DNA from: Halobellus sp. MBLA0158
Lineage (GTDB): Archaea > Halobacteriota > Halobacteria > Halobacteriales > Haloferacaceae
Length of the DNA: 64,000 bases
NCBI RefSeq assembly: GCF_041477585.1
Contig: NZ_JBGNYA010000001.1
Coordinates: 2,108,001 to 2,172,000, forward strand
Reading direction: 5' to 3'
Shown here: positions 45,022-54,382 of the stretch, in pieces
Numbering within the stretch: position 1 is the first letter of the stretch
How the letters are laid out: the number at the start of each line of letters is the position of its first letter
Position numbers and translations under genes: made by a program
Notes under the pieces: generated by a model
Told to the model about the DNA's origin: nothing
Databases searched by the model: none
The model's input: only the letters and a program-made list of their open reading frames with translations

Positions 45022-45065
45022 ACCGCGTTTCCGGTGAAAGAAACGGTAAACAATGGGTTAGTTTT
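45022..45065 (+). terminator. Hairpin and oligo-T after the BCP gene
   Basis: An imperfect hairpin (ACCG..TTTC pairing with GAAACGGT, 45022-45047) is followed by T5 at 45061-45065 in a GTTAGTTTTTC context. It lies about 50 nt past the stop, before convergent cdc48, and is a good terminator candidate. Confidence 0.5.
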
Positions 45066-45149
45066 TCAACCGTCTCGACCATCAGATTCGCGAAAAATCC
45101 GCGTTCAGTCCGGCGTGGAATCCGGGATCCGGAATCCGATCGGCGAGCG

Positions 45150-47411
45150 CTACTGGAACGTCCGGCTGACGCCGGCGTCGGGTTCGCGCTCGACCTCGTT
45201 CTTCTCGAAGCGGTCTTCGATCTCCTCGTAGCGCTCGCGGGTCTCGGCCGTGACGCTCGGGCCGACCTCGTCGAGCGCCCGCTCGAAGTGGTCCATCGTC
45301 ACGCGGACGTTGCCGATCGAGTCGGCGACCTCCTCGCGGGAGACGCTGTTGATGAACTCCCGGCTGGCGGCCATCGAGGCCTCGCGGCAGACCGCCTCGA
45401 TGTCGGCGCCGACGTAGCCTTCGGTCCGGCGGGCCAGCGAGTCGAGGTCGACGTCGTCGGCCAGCGGCTTGTGCTCGGTGTGGACCCGGAAGATGGCCCG
45501 GCGGGCCGCCTCGTCGGGGACGGGCACGTGGACGTGGCGGTCCAGCCGGCCCGGCCGCAGGAGCGCCGAGTCGATCAGGTCCGGGCGGTTCGTCGTCGCG
45601 ACCACGACGACGTCCTCCAGGGTTTCGAGCCCGTCGAGTTCGGTGAGCAGCTGGGAGACGACGCGCTCGGAGACGCCCGAGTCGCCGGTGTTCGAGCCGC
45701 GCTCGGTCGCGATCGAGTCGATCTCGTCGAAGAACACCACGGTCGGGGCGTTCTCGCGGGCCTTCTTGAAGATCTCGCGGACGCCCTTCTCGGACTCGCC
45801 GACGTACTTATCGAGGAGTTCGGGGCCCTTCACCGAGATGAAGTTCGACTCGGACTCGTTGGCGACGGCCTTCGCGAGCAGGGTCTTCCCCGTGCCCGGC
45901 GGGCCGTACATCAGCACGCCCTTGGCGGACTGCATATCCATCGCCTCGAAGACCTCGGGGTAGTCGAGCGGCCACTGGATCGTCTCGCGGAGGCGCTCCT
46001 TCGTGTCTTCGAGGCCGCCGACGTCCTCCCAGGTGACGTCCGGCACCTCGACGAACACTTCGCGGAGTGCCGAGGGCTCGATGCCCTTGATGGCCTCCTT
46101 GAAGTCGTCCTTCGTGACCTCGATCGAGTCGAGCACGTCGGCGTCGATCTCGTCGGATTCGAGGTCGAGTTCGGGGCGGATCCGCCGCAGTGCGGTCATC
46201 GCGGCCTCCTTCGCGAGGCTCTCGATGTCGGCGCCGACGAAGCCGTGGGTGTTCTCGGCGTACTCGTCGAGGTCGACGCCCTCGCCGAGCGGCATGTTCC
46301 GCGTGTGGACCTGGAGGATCTCCTTTCTGCCGTCCCTGTCGGGCACGCCGATCTCGATCTCGCGGTCGAAGCGGCCGCCGCGCCGGAGCGCGGGGTCGAT
46401 CGCGTCCACTCTGTTGGTCGCGCCGATGACGACGACCTCGCCGCGCTCGTCGAGGCCGTCCATCAGCGATAGCAGTTGGGCGACCACGCGCCGCTCGACG
46501 TCGCCGCCGGCCTCGCCGCGCTTGGGCGCGATCGAGTCGATCTCGTCGACGAAGACGATCGCCGGCGCCGACTCCTCGGCCTCCTCGAAGATCTCGCGGA
46601 GCTGTTCCTCCGATTCCCCGTAGTACTTCGACATGATCTCGGGACCCGAGATCGTGTGGAAGGAGGCGTCGATCTCGTTGGCGACGGCCTTCGCGATCAG
46701 GGTCTTCCCCGTGCCCGGCGGGCCGTGCAGGAGCACGCCCTTCGGCGGCTCGATGCCGAGCCGCTGGAACAGTTCGGGGTGCCGCATCGGGAGTTCGATC
46801 ATCTCCCGCACCTGTTCGAGCTCCTGGTCGAGCCCGCCGATGTCCTCGTAGGTGACGTTCGGCGTGTCGCTCTCCTCGTCCGCGCCGGACTGGATCTCCT
46901 CGGCGGGCGTCTGGCTGATCGTCACCTCGGTCGAGTCGGTGACGACGACCGTGCCCTCGGGCTCGGTCGAGGCGACCTTCAGCGGGATCGGCTGATTCGA
47001 CGCGGACATAAAGCCGAATCCGAAGGGGACGCGGATGTTTTGCCCCTGGGTGACCGGCTGGCCCGCGAGCTTGTCGCGGAGGTGCGCGCCGATGTTACCG
47101 CTGATCCGGAGGTTCTGCGGGAGCGCGACCGAGACGGACTTGGCCGGCTTGATGTCGGCCTTCTCGACCTCGACGCGGTCGTCGATGCCGACGTTCGCCT
47201 GCTGGCGGAGCCGGCCGTCGATCCGAATGACGCCGGAGCCCGTGTCCTCGGGGTAGCCGGGCCACACGCGGGCGATGGCGGTGCCTTCCTTGCCGTCGAT
47301 TCGGATGTAGTCGCCGCCCTCCAGGCCCATCTCCTCTGCGGCCTGGCGGTCGATGGCCGCGAGCCCGCGGCCGGCGTCCTTCTGCTTGAGGGGCTTGACA
47401 GTGAGCTTCAT
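45150..47411 (-). CDS. cdc48: CDC48/p97-type double AAA ATPase
   Basis: The 753-residue protein has the N-terminal double-psi barrel/4 domains (1-180), then two AAA modules: Walker A GPPGTGKT at 230-237 with FVDEID at 287-292, and a second [14 protein letters not shown] pair. Arginine-finger segments (RRGGRFDRE and RPGRLDR) are present. It should form a hexameric unfoldase in protein quality control. It immediately follows an Hsp20-like gene (ATG adjacent to its stop), suggesting coordinated stress expression. Confidence 0.96.
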   Translation of the reverse strand: MKLTVKPLKQKDAGRGLAAIDRQAAEEMGLEGGDYIRIDGKEGTAIARVWPGYPEDTGSGVIRIDGRLRQQANVGIDDRVEVEKADIKPAKSVSVALPQNLRISGNIGAHLRDKLAGQPVTQGQNIRVPFGFGFMSASNQPIPLKVASTEPEGTVVVTDSTEVTISQTPAEEIQSGADEESDTPNVTYEDIGGLDQELEQVREMIELPMRHPELFQRLGIEPPKGVLLHGPPGTGKTLIAKAVANEIDASFHTISGPEIMSKYYGESEEQLREIFEEAEESAPAIVFVDEIDSIAPKRGEAGGDVERRVVAQLLSLMDGLDERGEVVVIGATNRVDAIDPALRRGGRFDREIEIGVPDRDGRKEILQVHTRNMPLGEGVDLDEYAENTHGFVGADIESLAKEAAMTALRRIRPELDLESDEIDADVLDSIEVTKDDFKEAIKGIEPSALREVFVEVPDVTWEDVGGLEDTKERLRETIQWPLDYPEVFEAMDMQSAKGVLMYGPPGTGKTLLAKAVANESESNFISVKGPELLDKYVGESEKGVREIFKKARENAPTVVFFDEIDSIATERGSNTGDSGVSERVVSQLLTELDGLETLEDVVVVATTNRPDLIDSALLRPGRLDRHVHVPVPDEAARRAIFRVHTEHKPLADDVDLDSLARRTEGYVGADIEAVCREASMAASREFINSVSREEVADSIGNVRVTMDHFERALDEVGPSVTAETRERYEEIEDRFEKNEVEREPDAGVSRTFQ

Positions 47412-47660
47412 CTATTTTTCACCCGTGATGGTGAGTACGCCGTTGTTCGTCGTGACCGATGCCTCGGGTCCGGGGAGTTCGAACTCCGCCTCGGAGACGT
47501 CGTCGTCGATCTCGGCCACGATGATCGCGGTGTCGCCGACGACGTCGACGTCGAGATCCTCGTCGGCGACGCCGAGGTCCGCGACGAGAACCCAGCTGTC
47601 GTCGTATTCGTACCGGCGGACGATCCGCTCGTCTCCACCGGCGAGTTGCGTGTTGCTCAT
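47412..47660 (-). CDS. Hsp20-like/DUF7127-type small protein
   Basis: The 82-residue protein is almost all beta-sandwich: VLVADLGVADEDLDVDVVGDTAIIV through TTNNGVLTITGEK, a short alpha-crystallin/CS-like core without the usual arms. It probably acts as a small chaperone or cochaperone. Its stop codon directly abuts the cdc48 ATG. A strong TTTAAAT box and a perfect inverted repeat lie upstream. Confidence 0.75.
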   Translation of the reverse strand: MSNTQLAGGDERIVRRYEYDDSWVLVADLGVADEDLDVDVVGDTAIIVAEIDDDVSEAEFELPGPEASVTTNNGVLTITGEK

Positions 47661-47689
47661 CGTTGATTCCTAACTCAAGGTTAGTCGCT

Positions 47690-47744
47690 TAAGTATTTAA
47701 ATCTGTCGCACACGAATCGCAGTACAGCGGTGGGTACTGCGATT
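47690..47744 (-). promoter_or_regulatory. hsp20-cdc48 promoter with upstream 11-bp inverted repeat
   Basis: On the minus strand GATTTAAATACTT (47691-47703) is a strong TATA region for the hsp20-like gene, giving a short leader. Twelve bp upstream of it, AATCGCAGTAC (47715-47725) and GTACTGCGATT (47734-47744) form a perfect inverted repeat with an 8-bp spacer, a likely operator. Confidence 0.6.
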
Positions 47745-47844
47745 GACCGGTCGAATTGCAGTTCGGGCCGAGACGTCGGTGGCGTCGGTCGATTCCGTTC
47801 AGTCGTTCGAGGCTTTATGACCCTGCCTCGCGAACCGACGCGGT

Positions 47845-48624
47845 ATGGACACGGTCACACACCACGGTCGGGAGACGGCCTACCGGACGGTCGATCGGGG
47901 CGGGGCCGGGCCCGCCGTCCTGGCCGTCCACGGGAGCGGCGGCACCCACCGGGTCTGGACGCCGCAGTCGACGCTGGCCGACGAGTATCCGATCACCGCG
48001 CTCGACCTCAGCGGCCACGGCGAGAGCGACGACGTCGCCGCGGAGCCGGGCTACGAGACGCTCTCGGCGTACGTCGACGACGCGGTCGCCGTCGCCGAGG
48101 CCGTCGACGCCGACGTCATCCTCGGCAACTCCCTCGGCGGCGCCGTGGCGCTCCAGGCCGCCTTAGAGCGGGAGGTCGACCTCGACGGACTGCTCCTCAC
48201 CGGGACCGGCGCGCGGCTCCCCGTCCTCGACGACGTGCTCCAGTGGGTCAAAGACGACTTCGACCGCGTGGTCGAGTTCTTCCACGAGCCCGATCACCTG
48301 TTTCACGACGCCAACGAGCGGACGCTCGAGCTCTCCCGGCGCGCCCTCCGCCAGACGGGGCGGGCCACGATGGAGCGGGACCTCCTGACCGCCCACGACT
48401 TCGACGTCCGCGACCGGCTGGGCGAGATCGCCGTTCCCGCGCTCGCCGCCGTCGGCGAATACGATCGCCTCACGCCGCCGCACTACCACGAGCGGCTCCG
48501 CAAGGACATCCCCGACTGCGAACTGCGGATCCTCGACGACGCGGCCCACCTCGCGATGCTGGAGCGACCGGACGCCTTCAACGACGCCGTCGCCGACTTT
48601 CTCGACCGACGCGTGGGAGACTAA
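47845..48624 (+). CDS. Alpha/beta-hydrolase fold enzyme
   Basis: The 259-residue protein has the oxyanion segment AVHGSGGTHRVW, the nucleophile elbow GNSLGG (S96), an acid in GEYDRLTP and the histidine in AAHLAML, a complete catalytic triad. Esterases, C-C hydrolases and haloperoxidase-like enzymes share this pattern, so the substrate is open. GGCTTTATG about 27 nt upstream is its promoter. It is divergent from hsp20-cdc48. Confidence 0.88.
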   Translation: MDTVTHHGRETAYRTVDRGGAGPAVLAVHGSGGTHRVWTPQSTLADEYPITALDLSGHGESDDVAAEPGYETLSAYVDDAVAVAEAVDADVILGNSLGGAVALQAALEREVDLDGLLLTGTGARLPVLDDVLQWVKDDFDRVVEFFHEPDHLFHDANERTLELSRRALRQTGRATMERDLLTAHDFDVRDRLGEIAVPALAAVGEYDRLTPPHYHERLRKDIPDCELRILDDAAHLAMLERPDAFNDAVADFLDRRVGD

Positions 48625-48703
48625 TCCGCCCGGCCGCGGCGATCGGAGCGTCGCAACGGCCCAAATCGGCACGCCTTTGCGCCCGCGCTCGAAGCCCGGA
48701 ACC

Positions 48704-48982
48704 GTGCAGCCAGTCGAGACGTCCGACCCCGACGGGGTCGACTACGGGTGGGTGATGCAGACGACGTTCGTGCTCACCATCGTCGTGGGCGCGCCCGTGG
48801 TCGCCCTGCTCTCGCTTCGGACGCCGCTTCCGACCTGGGGCGCCCGCGTCGAGTTCGCGATCCGCGTCGGCGCCGTCGTCTGGATCGTCGTCGCGCTCGC
48901 GGTGTACGCGTACGCCCGCCGCTTCGACGCCGGCGACGGCGGCCGGGACCCCGACGAGATCGACGGCGACGAGGGCTCGTAG
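48704..48982 (+). CDS. Two-helix membrane protein (DUF5822-like)
   Basis: The 92-residue protein begins with GTG as MQPVETSDPDGVDYGWVMQTT, followed by two hydrophobic helices (about 18-38 and 52-70) and an acidic tail. I recall very similar proteins in many haloarchaea under DUF5822. Function is unknown. It precedes the eIF2B-like gene. Confidence 0.65.
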   Translation: MQPVETSDPDGVDYGWVMQTTFVLTIVVGAPVVALLSLRTPLPTWGARVEFAIRVGAVVWIVVALAVYAYARRFDAGDGGRDPDEIDGDEGS

Positions 48983-49038
48983 GGGCCACGGTCCGCCGCC
49001 GTCGGAAGGTCTTTCACCCGAGTCGTCCACGCTCAGGT

Positions 49039-49887
49039 ATGATCGACGAGACCATCGCCGAGATCCGGGAGATGCAGACGCACAGTTCGTCGGTCGTCGC
49101 CGTCAAGGCGACCCAGGCGCTCTCGGAGCTCGCCGCCCGCGATCACGCGACCGTCGAGGAGTTCGAGCGCGACCTCGAACGGAACGCGAGCGCGCTCAAG
49201 CGGGCGAACCCCTCGCACGCCTCCCTGTTCAACGCGATGGAGACGGTGCTCGTGAACGTGGTCGACCGGAAAGACACCGTCGACGAGGCCAAGGAACTCC
49301 TCGACGAGGTCATCGACCGCGTCGTCGAGGACGTCCGCGAGGGGAAGTCCCGCGCGGCGCAGAAGGCGGTCTCCACCTTCGAGGACGGCGAGACGTTCCT
49401 CACTCACGACTACTCCTCGACCGTGCTGGAGGCCGTCGAGACGGCGGCCGGGGAGGGCCGCGACCTCACCGCCTACGTCACGGAGGCCCGCCCGCGGTTC
49501 CTCGGCCGCAAGACCGCCCGGCGGCTCGCGGCGGTGGACGGCATCGAACCGCACCTGCTCGTCGACGGCGCGGCCGGGTCGTTCCTCGGCGAGTGCGACC
49601 GCGTGATCGTGGGGATGGACTGCATCGTCCAGGACACCCTCTACAACCGCGTCGGCACGTATCCGATCGTCGCGACCGCGAACCACCTGGGCGTGCCGGT
49701 CACGGTCGTCGGCTCGGCGGCGAAGATCGTCGACGACGGCTTCGTCTTCGAGAACGAGTACCGATCGCCCGCGGAGGTCTCTCTGGAGCCGATCGAGGAC
49801 GTCCTGATCGAGAACCCCGCCTACGACGCGACGCCGACGGACCTGATCGATCAGGTGATCACCGACAACGGCGTCCGCGAGCCCTGA
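49039..49887 (+). CDS. eIF-2B alpha/beta/delta-family protein (sugar-phosphate isomerase-like)
   Basis: The 282-residue protein belongs to the eIF2B-alpha/MtnA/ribose-1,5-bisphosphate isomerase superfamily: an N-terminal helical domain, then VTEARPRFLGRKTARRL, GMDCIVQDTLYNRVGTY and AANHLGVPVTVVGSAAK. Archaeal relatives include ribose-1,5-bisphosphate isomerase of the AMP pathway, but this member is shorter in some loops, so translation-factor-like and isomerase roles both stay open. The ATG at 49039 is chosen. Confidence 0.83.
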   Translation: MIDETIAEIREMQTHSSSVVAVKATQALSELAARDHATVEEFERDLERNASALKRANPSHASLFNAMETVLVNVVDRKDTVDEAKELLDEVIDRVVEDVREGKSRAAQKAVSTFEDGETFLTHDYSSTVLEAVETAAGEGRDLTAYVTEARPRFLGRKTARRLAAVDGIEPHLLVDGAAGSFLGECDRVIVGMDCIVQDTLYNRVGTYPIVATANHLGVPVTVVGSAAKIVDDGFVFENEYRSPAEVSLEPIEDVLIENPAYDATPTDLIDQVITDNGVREP

Positions 49888-50379
49888 TCACTCGCCGACG
49901 ACGGACCGCCGGAAGAAGTCGGCGAACCGCTCCCGCAGGGTCGCGCCGTCGCCCAGTCGAAGGTAGTACGCGTCGCCGCCGTCCTCGTAGTAGCCGGTGA
50001 TCCGCCGCTGGATCTCGAAGCCGAGGTGCTCGTAGAAGGAGAGCGCGTCCTCGTTCGTCGCTCGCGCGTGACAGGAGATCGAATCGTGATCCTGGAGCGC
50101 GGCGGCGACGAGGCGCTTGCCGTAGCCCTCGCCGCGGCGCTCGGGCGCGACCGCGAGAAAGAGGATGTAGCCGTCGCGGCGGACCGACGCGAAGCCGACG
50201 AGGTCGTCCTCCTCGAAGAGCAGGTGGTCTTCCGCGCGCCGGTAGGCGTCGACGAAGAACGTCCGCCGCTGTTTGAGGACCCCCTCGCGCTCCCGGATCC
50301 GCTCTTTGAGGTCCCAGGCGGCCTCCGCGTACTCCGCGGATCCGGGTGCGTCCACCCTCGTCTCGACGTTGACGCTCAC
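49888..50379 (-). CDS. GNAT-family N-acetyltransferase
   Basis: The 163-residue protein starts at GTG 50379 (MSVNVETRV). The acetyl-CoA loop is APERRGEGYGKRLV, with SISCHARATNEDALSFYEHLGFE as motif B. An AATTATAT box about 26 nt upstream of the GTG strongly supports this leaderless start; the frame beyond it is non-coding. The acceptor is unknown; many such haloarchaeal proteins may modify small amines or protein N-termini. Confidence 0.85.
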   Translation of the reverse strand: MSVNVETRVDAPGSAEYAEAAWDLKERIREREGVLKQRRTFFVDAYRRAEDHLLFEEDDLVGFASVRRDGYILFLAVAPERRGEGYGKRLVAAALQDHDSISCHARATNEDALSFYEHLGFEIQRRITGYYEDGGDAYYLRLGDGATLRERFADFFRRSVVGE

Positions 50380-50459
50380 ACTCCCGTATAGACCCACGAC
50401 CGATATAATTCCACCGTCGGTTCGGAATCCTGCCGGAGCGTCGCCCCCGAGAGAGCCGA

Positions 50460-50939
50460 TCAGAACGCGACCACGAGCGCGAGCGCGACGAGGACCGAGC
50501 CGGTCAGGAGGACCTGCGCGACCGTCGACGCGAGCACGCCCACCGTCGAGTAGAGCGCGATCCGGAGGCTCGCATCGGCGTCGGCGTGCTGGGCGAACTC
50601 GACCGCGAACACGGTCGCCGCGAGGCCGAACACGAAGCCGACGGGGCCGGCCACGAACAGGAGCACGACGCCGACGACGACCGCGGCCGCTGTCGTCGCG
50701 AGCGAGGCCCCGCCGGCCCGGGCGGCGATGGCGCCGCCGAAGTAGTCGACCGCCATCGTCAGGAGCCCGACGGCGACGAGGGCAATAACGACGGGGAGCG
50801 AGGGGTCCGCGTACCCCGTCGACCACCAGTACAGCGCCACCGCCGCGACGGAGAGCGCCCCGCCGGGCAAGAGCGGGAGCGCGGCGCCGACGACCGCGAA
50901 CGCGGCGAGGCCGAGCGCGAGCCACGCGAAGAGGTCCAT
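50460..50939 (-). CDS. DUF456 membrane protein
   Basis: The 159-residue protein has five or so helices and the DUF456 pattern: N-terminal helix, LPLLPGGALSVAAVALYWW, then a Gly-rich segment GPVGFVFGLAATVFAVEFAQH and a C-terminal helix. Function of the family is unknown. It lies between the GNAT and tmcA genes on the same strand, without obvious coupling. Confidence 0.8.
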   Translation of the reverse strand: MDLFAWLALGLAAFAVVGAALPLLPGGALSVAAVALYWWSTGYADPSLPVVIALVAVGLLTMAVDYFGGAIAARAGGASLATTAAAVVVGVVLLFVAGPVGFVFGLAATVFAVEFAQHADADASLRIALYSTVGVLASTVAQVLLTGSVLVALALVVAF

Positions 50940-50999
50940 ATCCGGGAGTCGTCGCCGGCGGAAATGAAGCCGGCGGCTCGGCGGCGTCCCCGTCGACGC

Positions 51000-53342
51000 C
51001 TACTCCTCGAACCGCGCTCGCTCTCGGCGGACGACATCGCGGCCGGCGCCGTAGCGGTCGACGAGCGTCCCGCACGCCGAGCCGAACGCGCGCATACACT
51101 GCCGCGTCGAGACGAAGCCCAGTTCGTCGGCGACGTCGCCCCAGGGACGGGTCTGCAGGACCTTGCGCACGAGCAGTCGCTCCTCGCGCGGCGTCAGTCC
51201 CACCTCCTCGCCACCGGAGTCTCCGCCCGCGGGCGCGCCGACGAGCGCCGCGAACGCCAGCCGTCGGAACGCGTCCGGCGCCGTCGCGTACTGGCCGGGC
51301 CCCGCGGCGGCGCCGACGACGACGCGCCACTCCCGATCGGAGAGCGTCGGCGGCTCCTCGGGCGGCGGACACGACGCCAGGGCGGCGCGGACCACGTCCG
51401 GGTCGGCGTCGCGGAGCTGGTCTGCGAGGATTCCCGGCGCGCGCCCGCGGAACCACCGCGCGTGTCGGTCCCGGAGCTTCCGTCCCGCCTCCGAGAGCGG
51501 ATCGAGCATCAGCGCGGAGTACTCGCCGCTGGACTCGTTGCGCGTCGTCGAGAGGTGAACCGTCTCGAAGCCGTTGCGTTCCCAAAAGGAGCACAGTTCG
51601 GGCGTCGCGCCGTATCCCACCCCGAGGTAGTCGGCGGCGCCGTCGAACTCCGCGCGGATCTCGTCGAGGAGCCGCGACCCGAGCCCGCGGGATCGGGCGG
51701 CGTGATGGGTCGCGATCCGGACGACGCGGTAGCCGACCGGGACGCCTGCCGCCTCGTCCCGAAGCTGGCTCGTGAACACGTCAGGCAGCATATTCCCCCG
51801 GACCCGCTCGCCCTCGTACATCGCGCTCCGCGTCTCCGCGTCGAGCCCGCCCTCGCGCGCGAGCAGCGCGACGCTCACGACGTGGCCGTCGTATTCCAGC
51901 GCCCGCACGCGGAGGTTCGGCGCGTCGAGCAGCCGCGCGAGGTCGTCCGGCTCGGTCCGGTAGTGCGCCAGGACGAGCAGGCCGAACACCTCCCGGAGCA
52001 GCGATTCGTCCGCGGCGAGCTCGTCCGGCGTGAGCCGGCGGTAAGCGACCGACGACGGCTCGGCGTCGGCGACGGCCTCGTCGACCGGTGGGCGCGCGTC
52101 CAGAAGCAACGCACGAAAGGCCCAGGTCTCGACCGGATCGCCGGGCGCGTACCGGATCGGCTCCCGCATCGAGACGTCGGTCACGACGTGGGGCGCCTCG
52201 GTCAGGTCGTCGCGGAACCGCACCGAGAAGCCCCGACCGGCGCCCTCGTAGCCGTGGACGGTCGTGACGAAGGCGACGGCGTCGGCGTCCAAGAAGGCCG
52301 AGAGCAGCCGAACCGGAAGCGCAGCCGCTTCGTCGACGATCACGGCGTCGGGGGCCTCGGGGAGGTCGGCGGCCTCAGCGGGTGGGGAAAAGCGGACGCG
52401 ACCGCCGCCGGTCGCGACGAGGGTCCCGTCCGCGTTCGCACCTTCATTTCCCTCTCCCGGCTCATCGAGCGCGCCAAGTGCGTCGAGAAGCTCCCGGGCG
52501 CGGGCGAAGACGTCGGCCGCGTTCCGCCGGTCCGGCGCCGTGACGAGGACGTCGCTCCCCGCGGCGGCGAGCGAGCCGGCCGCGAGCCCCGCGGCGCTGG
52601 ACTTCCCGCGCCCGCGGTCGGCCTCGACGACGACCGCCTGCGGAGTCGCGATGTCGCCGTCGCTCTCTCCCGTGCCGTCCGGCCCCGCGAGCGCCTCCAG
52701 CGCGCGGACCGCCCGGCGCTGATCCGTCGTCAGACACGCTTCGTAGGCGGCCTGGGGGAACCGCCGCGAACTTTGACTGGAGGGCGTGATCGCCGTCGAG
52801 GAGCGACTCGCAGCGGCGGACACACCGGAGTCGTCGGGTCGCCGCACGACCGTCCCCGCGTCGACGTCGACGATCGCGACGCCCGGATGCGTTCGCAACG
52901 TCTCGACGAGCCGGCGGCGGAAGCGCCCGCCGACGTCGTCGACGCCGGACGGCGGGACTGCCAGCGACGCCTCGAAGTCGCCCGGCCGATCGGGCCACTC
53001 CTCCAGCGGCGGCGTCAGGAGCACGAACAGCCCGCCGCCGTCGACCGTCCCGACGAGGCGGCCGACGACGTTCGGCGAGAACGACTCGTGGGCGTCACAG
53101 ATCACCGCGGTCCGGGTGGTCCCGAGGAGCTCGCGCGCGTGCTCCGGCGCGACGCGGTCGAACCGGAACCCGTCGCGGGCCGTGACGATCGTGACCTCGT
53201 CGTCGGGGACCTCAGCCCCCTCGACGGCGTCGAAAGCGGCGTCGATGCCGGCCTCGCGCGCGCCGGCGAGGACGAGCAGCCGGCGGTGGTTCGACTCGCG
53301 CGCCGCGTCGCGGAGGGCGGCGGCGAGGGCGGCGACGCTCAT
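51000..53342 (-). CDS. tmcA: tRNA(Met) cytidine acetyltransferase
   Basis: TmcA acetylates cytidine 34 of the elongator tRNA-Met anticodon, with helicase-like ATPase activity. The 780-residue protein has the N-terminal DUF1726-like module, a RecD-like ATPase with Walker A ADRGRGKSS (241-249) and VIVDEAAALP, a GNAT domain (GYRVVRIATH and SRGLGSRLLDEI) and a C-terminal tRNA-binding region. The ATG at 53342 was chosen. In haloarchaea relatives may also acetylate other RNAs; that is not shown here. Confidence 0.93.
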   Translation of the reverse strand: MSVAALAAALRDAARESNHRRLLVLAGAREAGIDAAFDAVEGAEVPDDEVTIVTARDGFRFDRVAPEHARELLGTTRTAVICDAHESFSPNVVGRLVGTVDGGGLFVLLTPPLEEWPDRPGDFEASLAVPPSGVDDVGGRFRRRLVETLRTHPGVAIVDVDAGTVVRRPDDSGVSAAASRSSTAITPSSQSSRRFPQAAYEACLTTDQRRAVRALEALAGPDGTGESDGDIATPQAVVVEADRGRGKSSAAGLAAGSLAAAGSDVLVTAPDRRNAADVFARARELLDALGALDEPGEGNEGANADGTLVATGGGRVRFSPPAEAADLPEAPDAVIVDEAAALPVRLLSAFLDADAVAFVTTVHGYEGAGRGFSVRFRDDLTEAPHVVTDVSMREPIRYAPGDPVETWAFRALLLDARPPVDEAVADAEPSSVAYRRLTPDELAADESLLREVFGLLVLAHYRTEPDDLARLLDAPNLRVRALEYDGHVVSVALLAREGGLDAETRSAMYEGERVRGNMLPDVFTSQLRDEAAGVPVGYRVVRIATHHAARSRGLGSRLLDEIRAEFDGAADYLGVGYGATPELCSFWERNGFETVHLSTTRNESSGEYSALMLDPLSEAGRKLRDRHARWFRGRAPGILADQLRDADPDVVRAALASCPPPEEPPTLSDREWRVVVGAAAGPGQYATAPDAFRRLAFAALVGAPAGGDSGGEEVGLTPREERLLVRKVLQTRPWGDVADELGFVSTRQCMRAFGSACGTLVDRYGAGRDVVRRERARFEE

Positions 53343-53477
53343 ACCCGCGGAGAGACGGCGGTCGCGTAAGGGAATTGCGCTCGGCGCGGCCCACGGCCCG
53401 GGTGAGATTGGTGATCGGGCGGCGGGACCGGTGAATCCGCGTGTGGTCGCGTGACACGCCAGGGCGCCATTGAAAGC

Positions 53478-53601
53478 GCTTTTATGGGATCCCCAGCTAC
53501 CGATGTGTACAGCCTGCCCGGGGTTGATGATACTCCCCGCCGTCAGGGAACCACCGTTTCCGGCGGGGCAGTCGAGCCCGCGAGCAGGAGAGGAACAAAC
53601 C
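53478..53601 (+). promoter_or_regulatory. rpl7ae promoter and structured leader with box-C-like motif
   Basis: GCTTTTATGGG at 53478-53488 predicts a start near 53509, so the leader is about 90 nt, unusual for this group. It holds TGATGA (53525-53530) in the loop of a CGGGG/CCCCG hairpin (53519-53523 with 53535-53539). CCCCGCCG (53535-53542) can instead pair with CGGCGGGG (53561-53568), so two structures compete. A GGAGAGG ribosome-binding site sits about 7 nt before the ATG. Confidence 0.55.
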
Positions 53602-53964
53602 ATGCCAGTCTACGTAGAATTCGACGTCCCAGCCGACCTCGCCGAGGACGCCCTCGAGGCCCTCGAGGTCGCCCGAGACACAGGAACCGTAAAGAAAGGA
53701 ACCAACGAGACGACCAAAGCCGTCGAGCGCGGCACCGCCGAGCTCGTCTTCATCGCCGAGGACGTCTCGCCCGAAGAGATCGTGATGCACCTGCCCGAGC
53801 TCGCCGACGAGAAGGGCATCCCGTACGTCTTCATCGAGACCCAGGACGAGGTCGGCCAGGCCGCCGGCCTCGAAGTCGGCTCGGCCGCCGCCGCCATCGT
53901 CGACGCCGGCGACTCCGAGAGCCAGGTCGAAGACATCACGGCGAAGGTCGAGGAACTGCGGTAA
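53602..53964 (+). CDS. rpl7ae: Ribosomal protein L7Ae
   Basis: L7Ae binds kink-turn RNA in the 50S subunit, box C/D and H/ACA RNPs and RNase P. The 120-residue protein carries the K-turn-binding segment [25 protein letters not shown] and the LCEE-like YVFIET. It is first in an operon with rps28e, rpl24e and ndk. Its leader is discussed separately. The ATG at 53602 has an SD-like GGAGAGG upstream; the frame extends to 53470 without support. Confidence 0.97.
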   Translation: MPVYVEFDVPADLAEDALEALEVARDTGTVKKGTNETTKAVERGTAELVFIAEDVSPEEIVMHLPELADEKGIPYVFIETQDEVGQAAGLEVGSAAAAIVDAGDSESQVEDITAKVEELR

Positions 53965-53970
53965 GCCACG

Positions 53971-54195
53971 ATGAGCGCAGAAGAGACCGCCAGCGACTCG
54001 ACCTCCGCCGAGGTCATCGAGATCGTTGGCAAGACAGGGATGCACGGCGAGGCCATGCAGGTCAAGTGCCGCATTCGCGAGGGCTCGAACCAGGGCCGGA
54101 TCATCACCCGGAACGTCCTGGGCCCCGTCCGCGAGGGTGACATCCTCCAGCTCCGCGAGACGCAGCGCGACGCCGACTCCATCGGAGGCCGATAA
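53971..54195 (+). CDS. rps28e: 30S ribosomal protein S28e
   Basis: The 74-residue protein has the S28e core ([20 protein letters not shown] and [25 protein letters not shown]) with a halophile-typical acidic N-terminus. It is 6 nt downstream of rpl7ae and one base before rpl24e, consistent with co-transcription. Confidence 0.97.
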   Translation: MSAEETASDSTSAEVIEIVGKTGMHGEAMQVKCRIREGSNQGRIITRNVLGPVREGDILQLRETQRDADSIGGR

Positions 54196-54196
54196 G

Positions 54197-54382
54197 ATGG
54201 TCGAAACGCGCACCTGCGACTACACCGGCGAAGAGATCGAACCGGGCACGGGCACGATGCTCGTGAAGAACGACGGCACCATCCTCCACTTCAAGGACTC
54301 GAAGGCCGAGAAGAACTACCGCCTCGGCCGCGAGCCGCGCGATCTGGAGTGGACCGAAGCCGGCAGCGGGGACAGCGAATGA
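54197..54382 (+). CDS. rpl24e: 50S ribosomal protein L24e, lacking most zinc cysteines
   Basis: The 61-residue protein matches L24e in order ([23 protein letters not shown] and DLEWTE), but of the four zinc-binding cysteines only one (C7) remains: the usual CxxC is CDYT and the second CSSKC is KDSKA. So it should fold without zinc. ATGA overlaps the ndk start. Confidence 0.93.
   Translation: MVETRTCDYTGEEIEPGTGTMLVKNDGTILHFKDSKAEKNYRLGREPRDLEWTEAGSGDSE

Noticed and set aside
45111..45144. Repeated GGAATCCG near the cdc48 3' end
   Set aside because: Only two short copies in a convergent gap; not enough to call a repeat element.
50586..53369. A 927-codon plus-strand open frame opposite tmcA
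   Set aside because: tmcA is well supported on the minus strand and the opposite frame has shadow-like composition.
53470..53601. In-frame upstream extension of rpl7ae
   Set aside because: The extension is not L7Ae-like, and the SD and family N-terminus both place the start at 53602.
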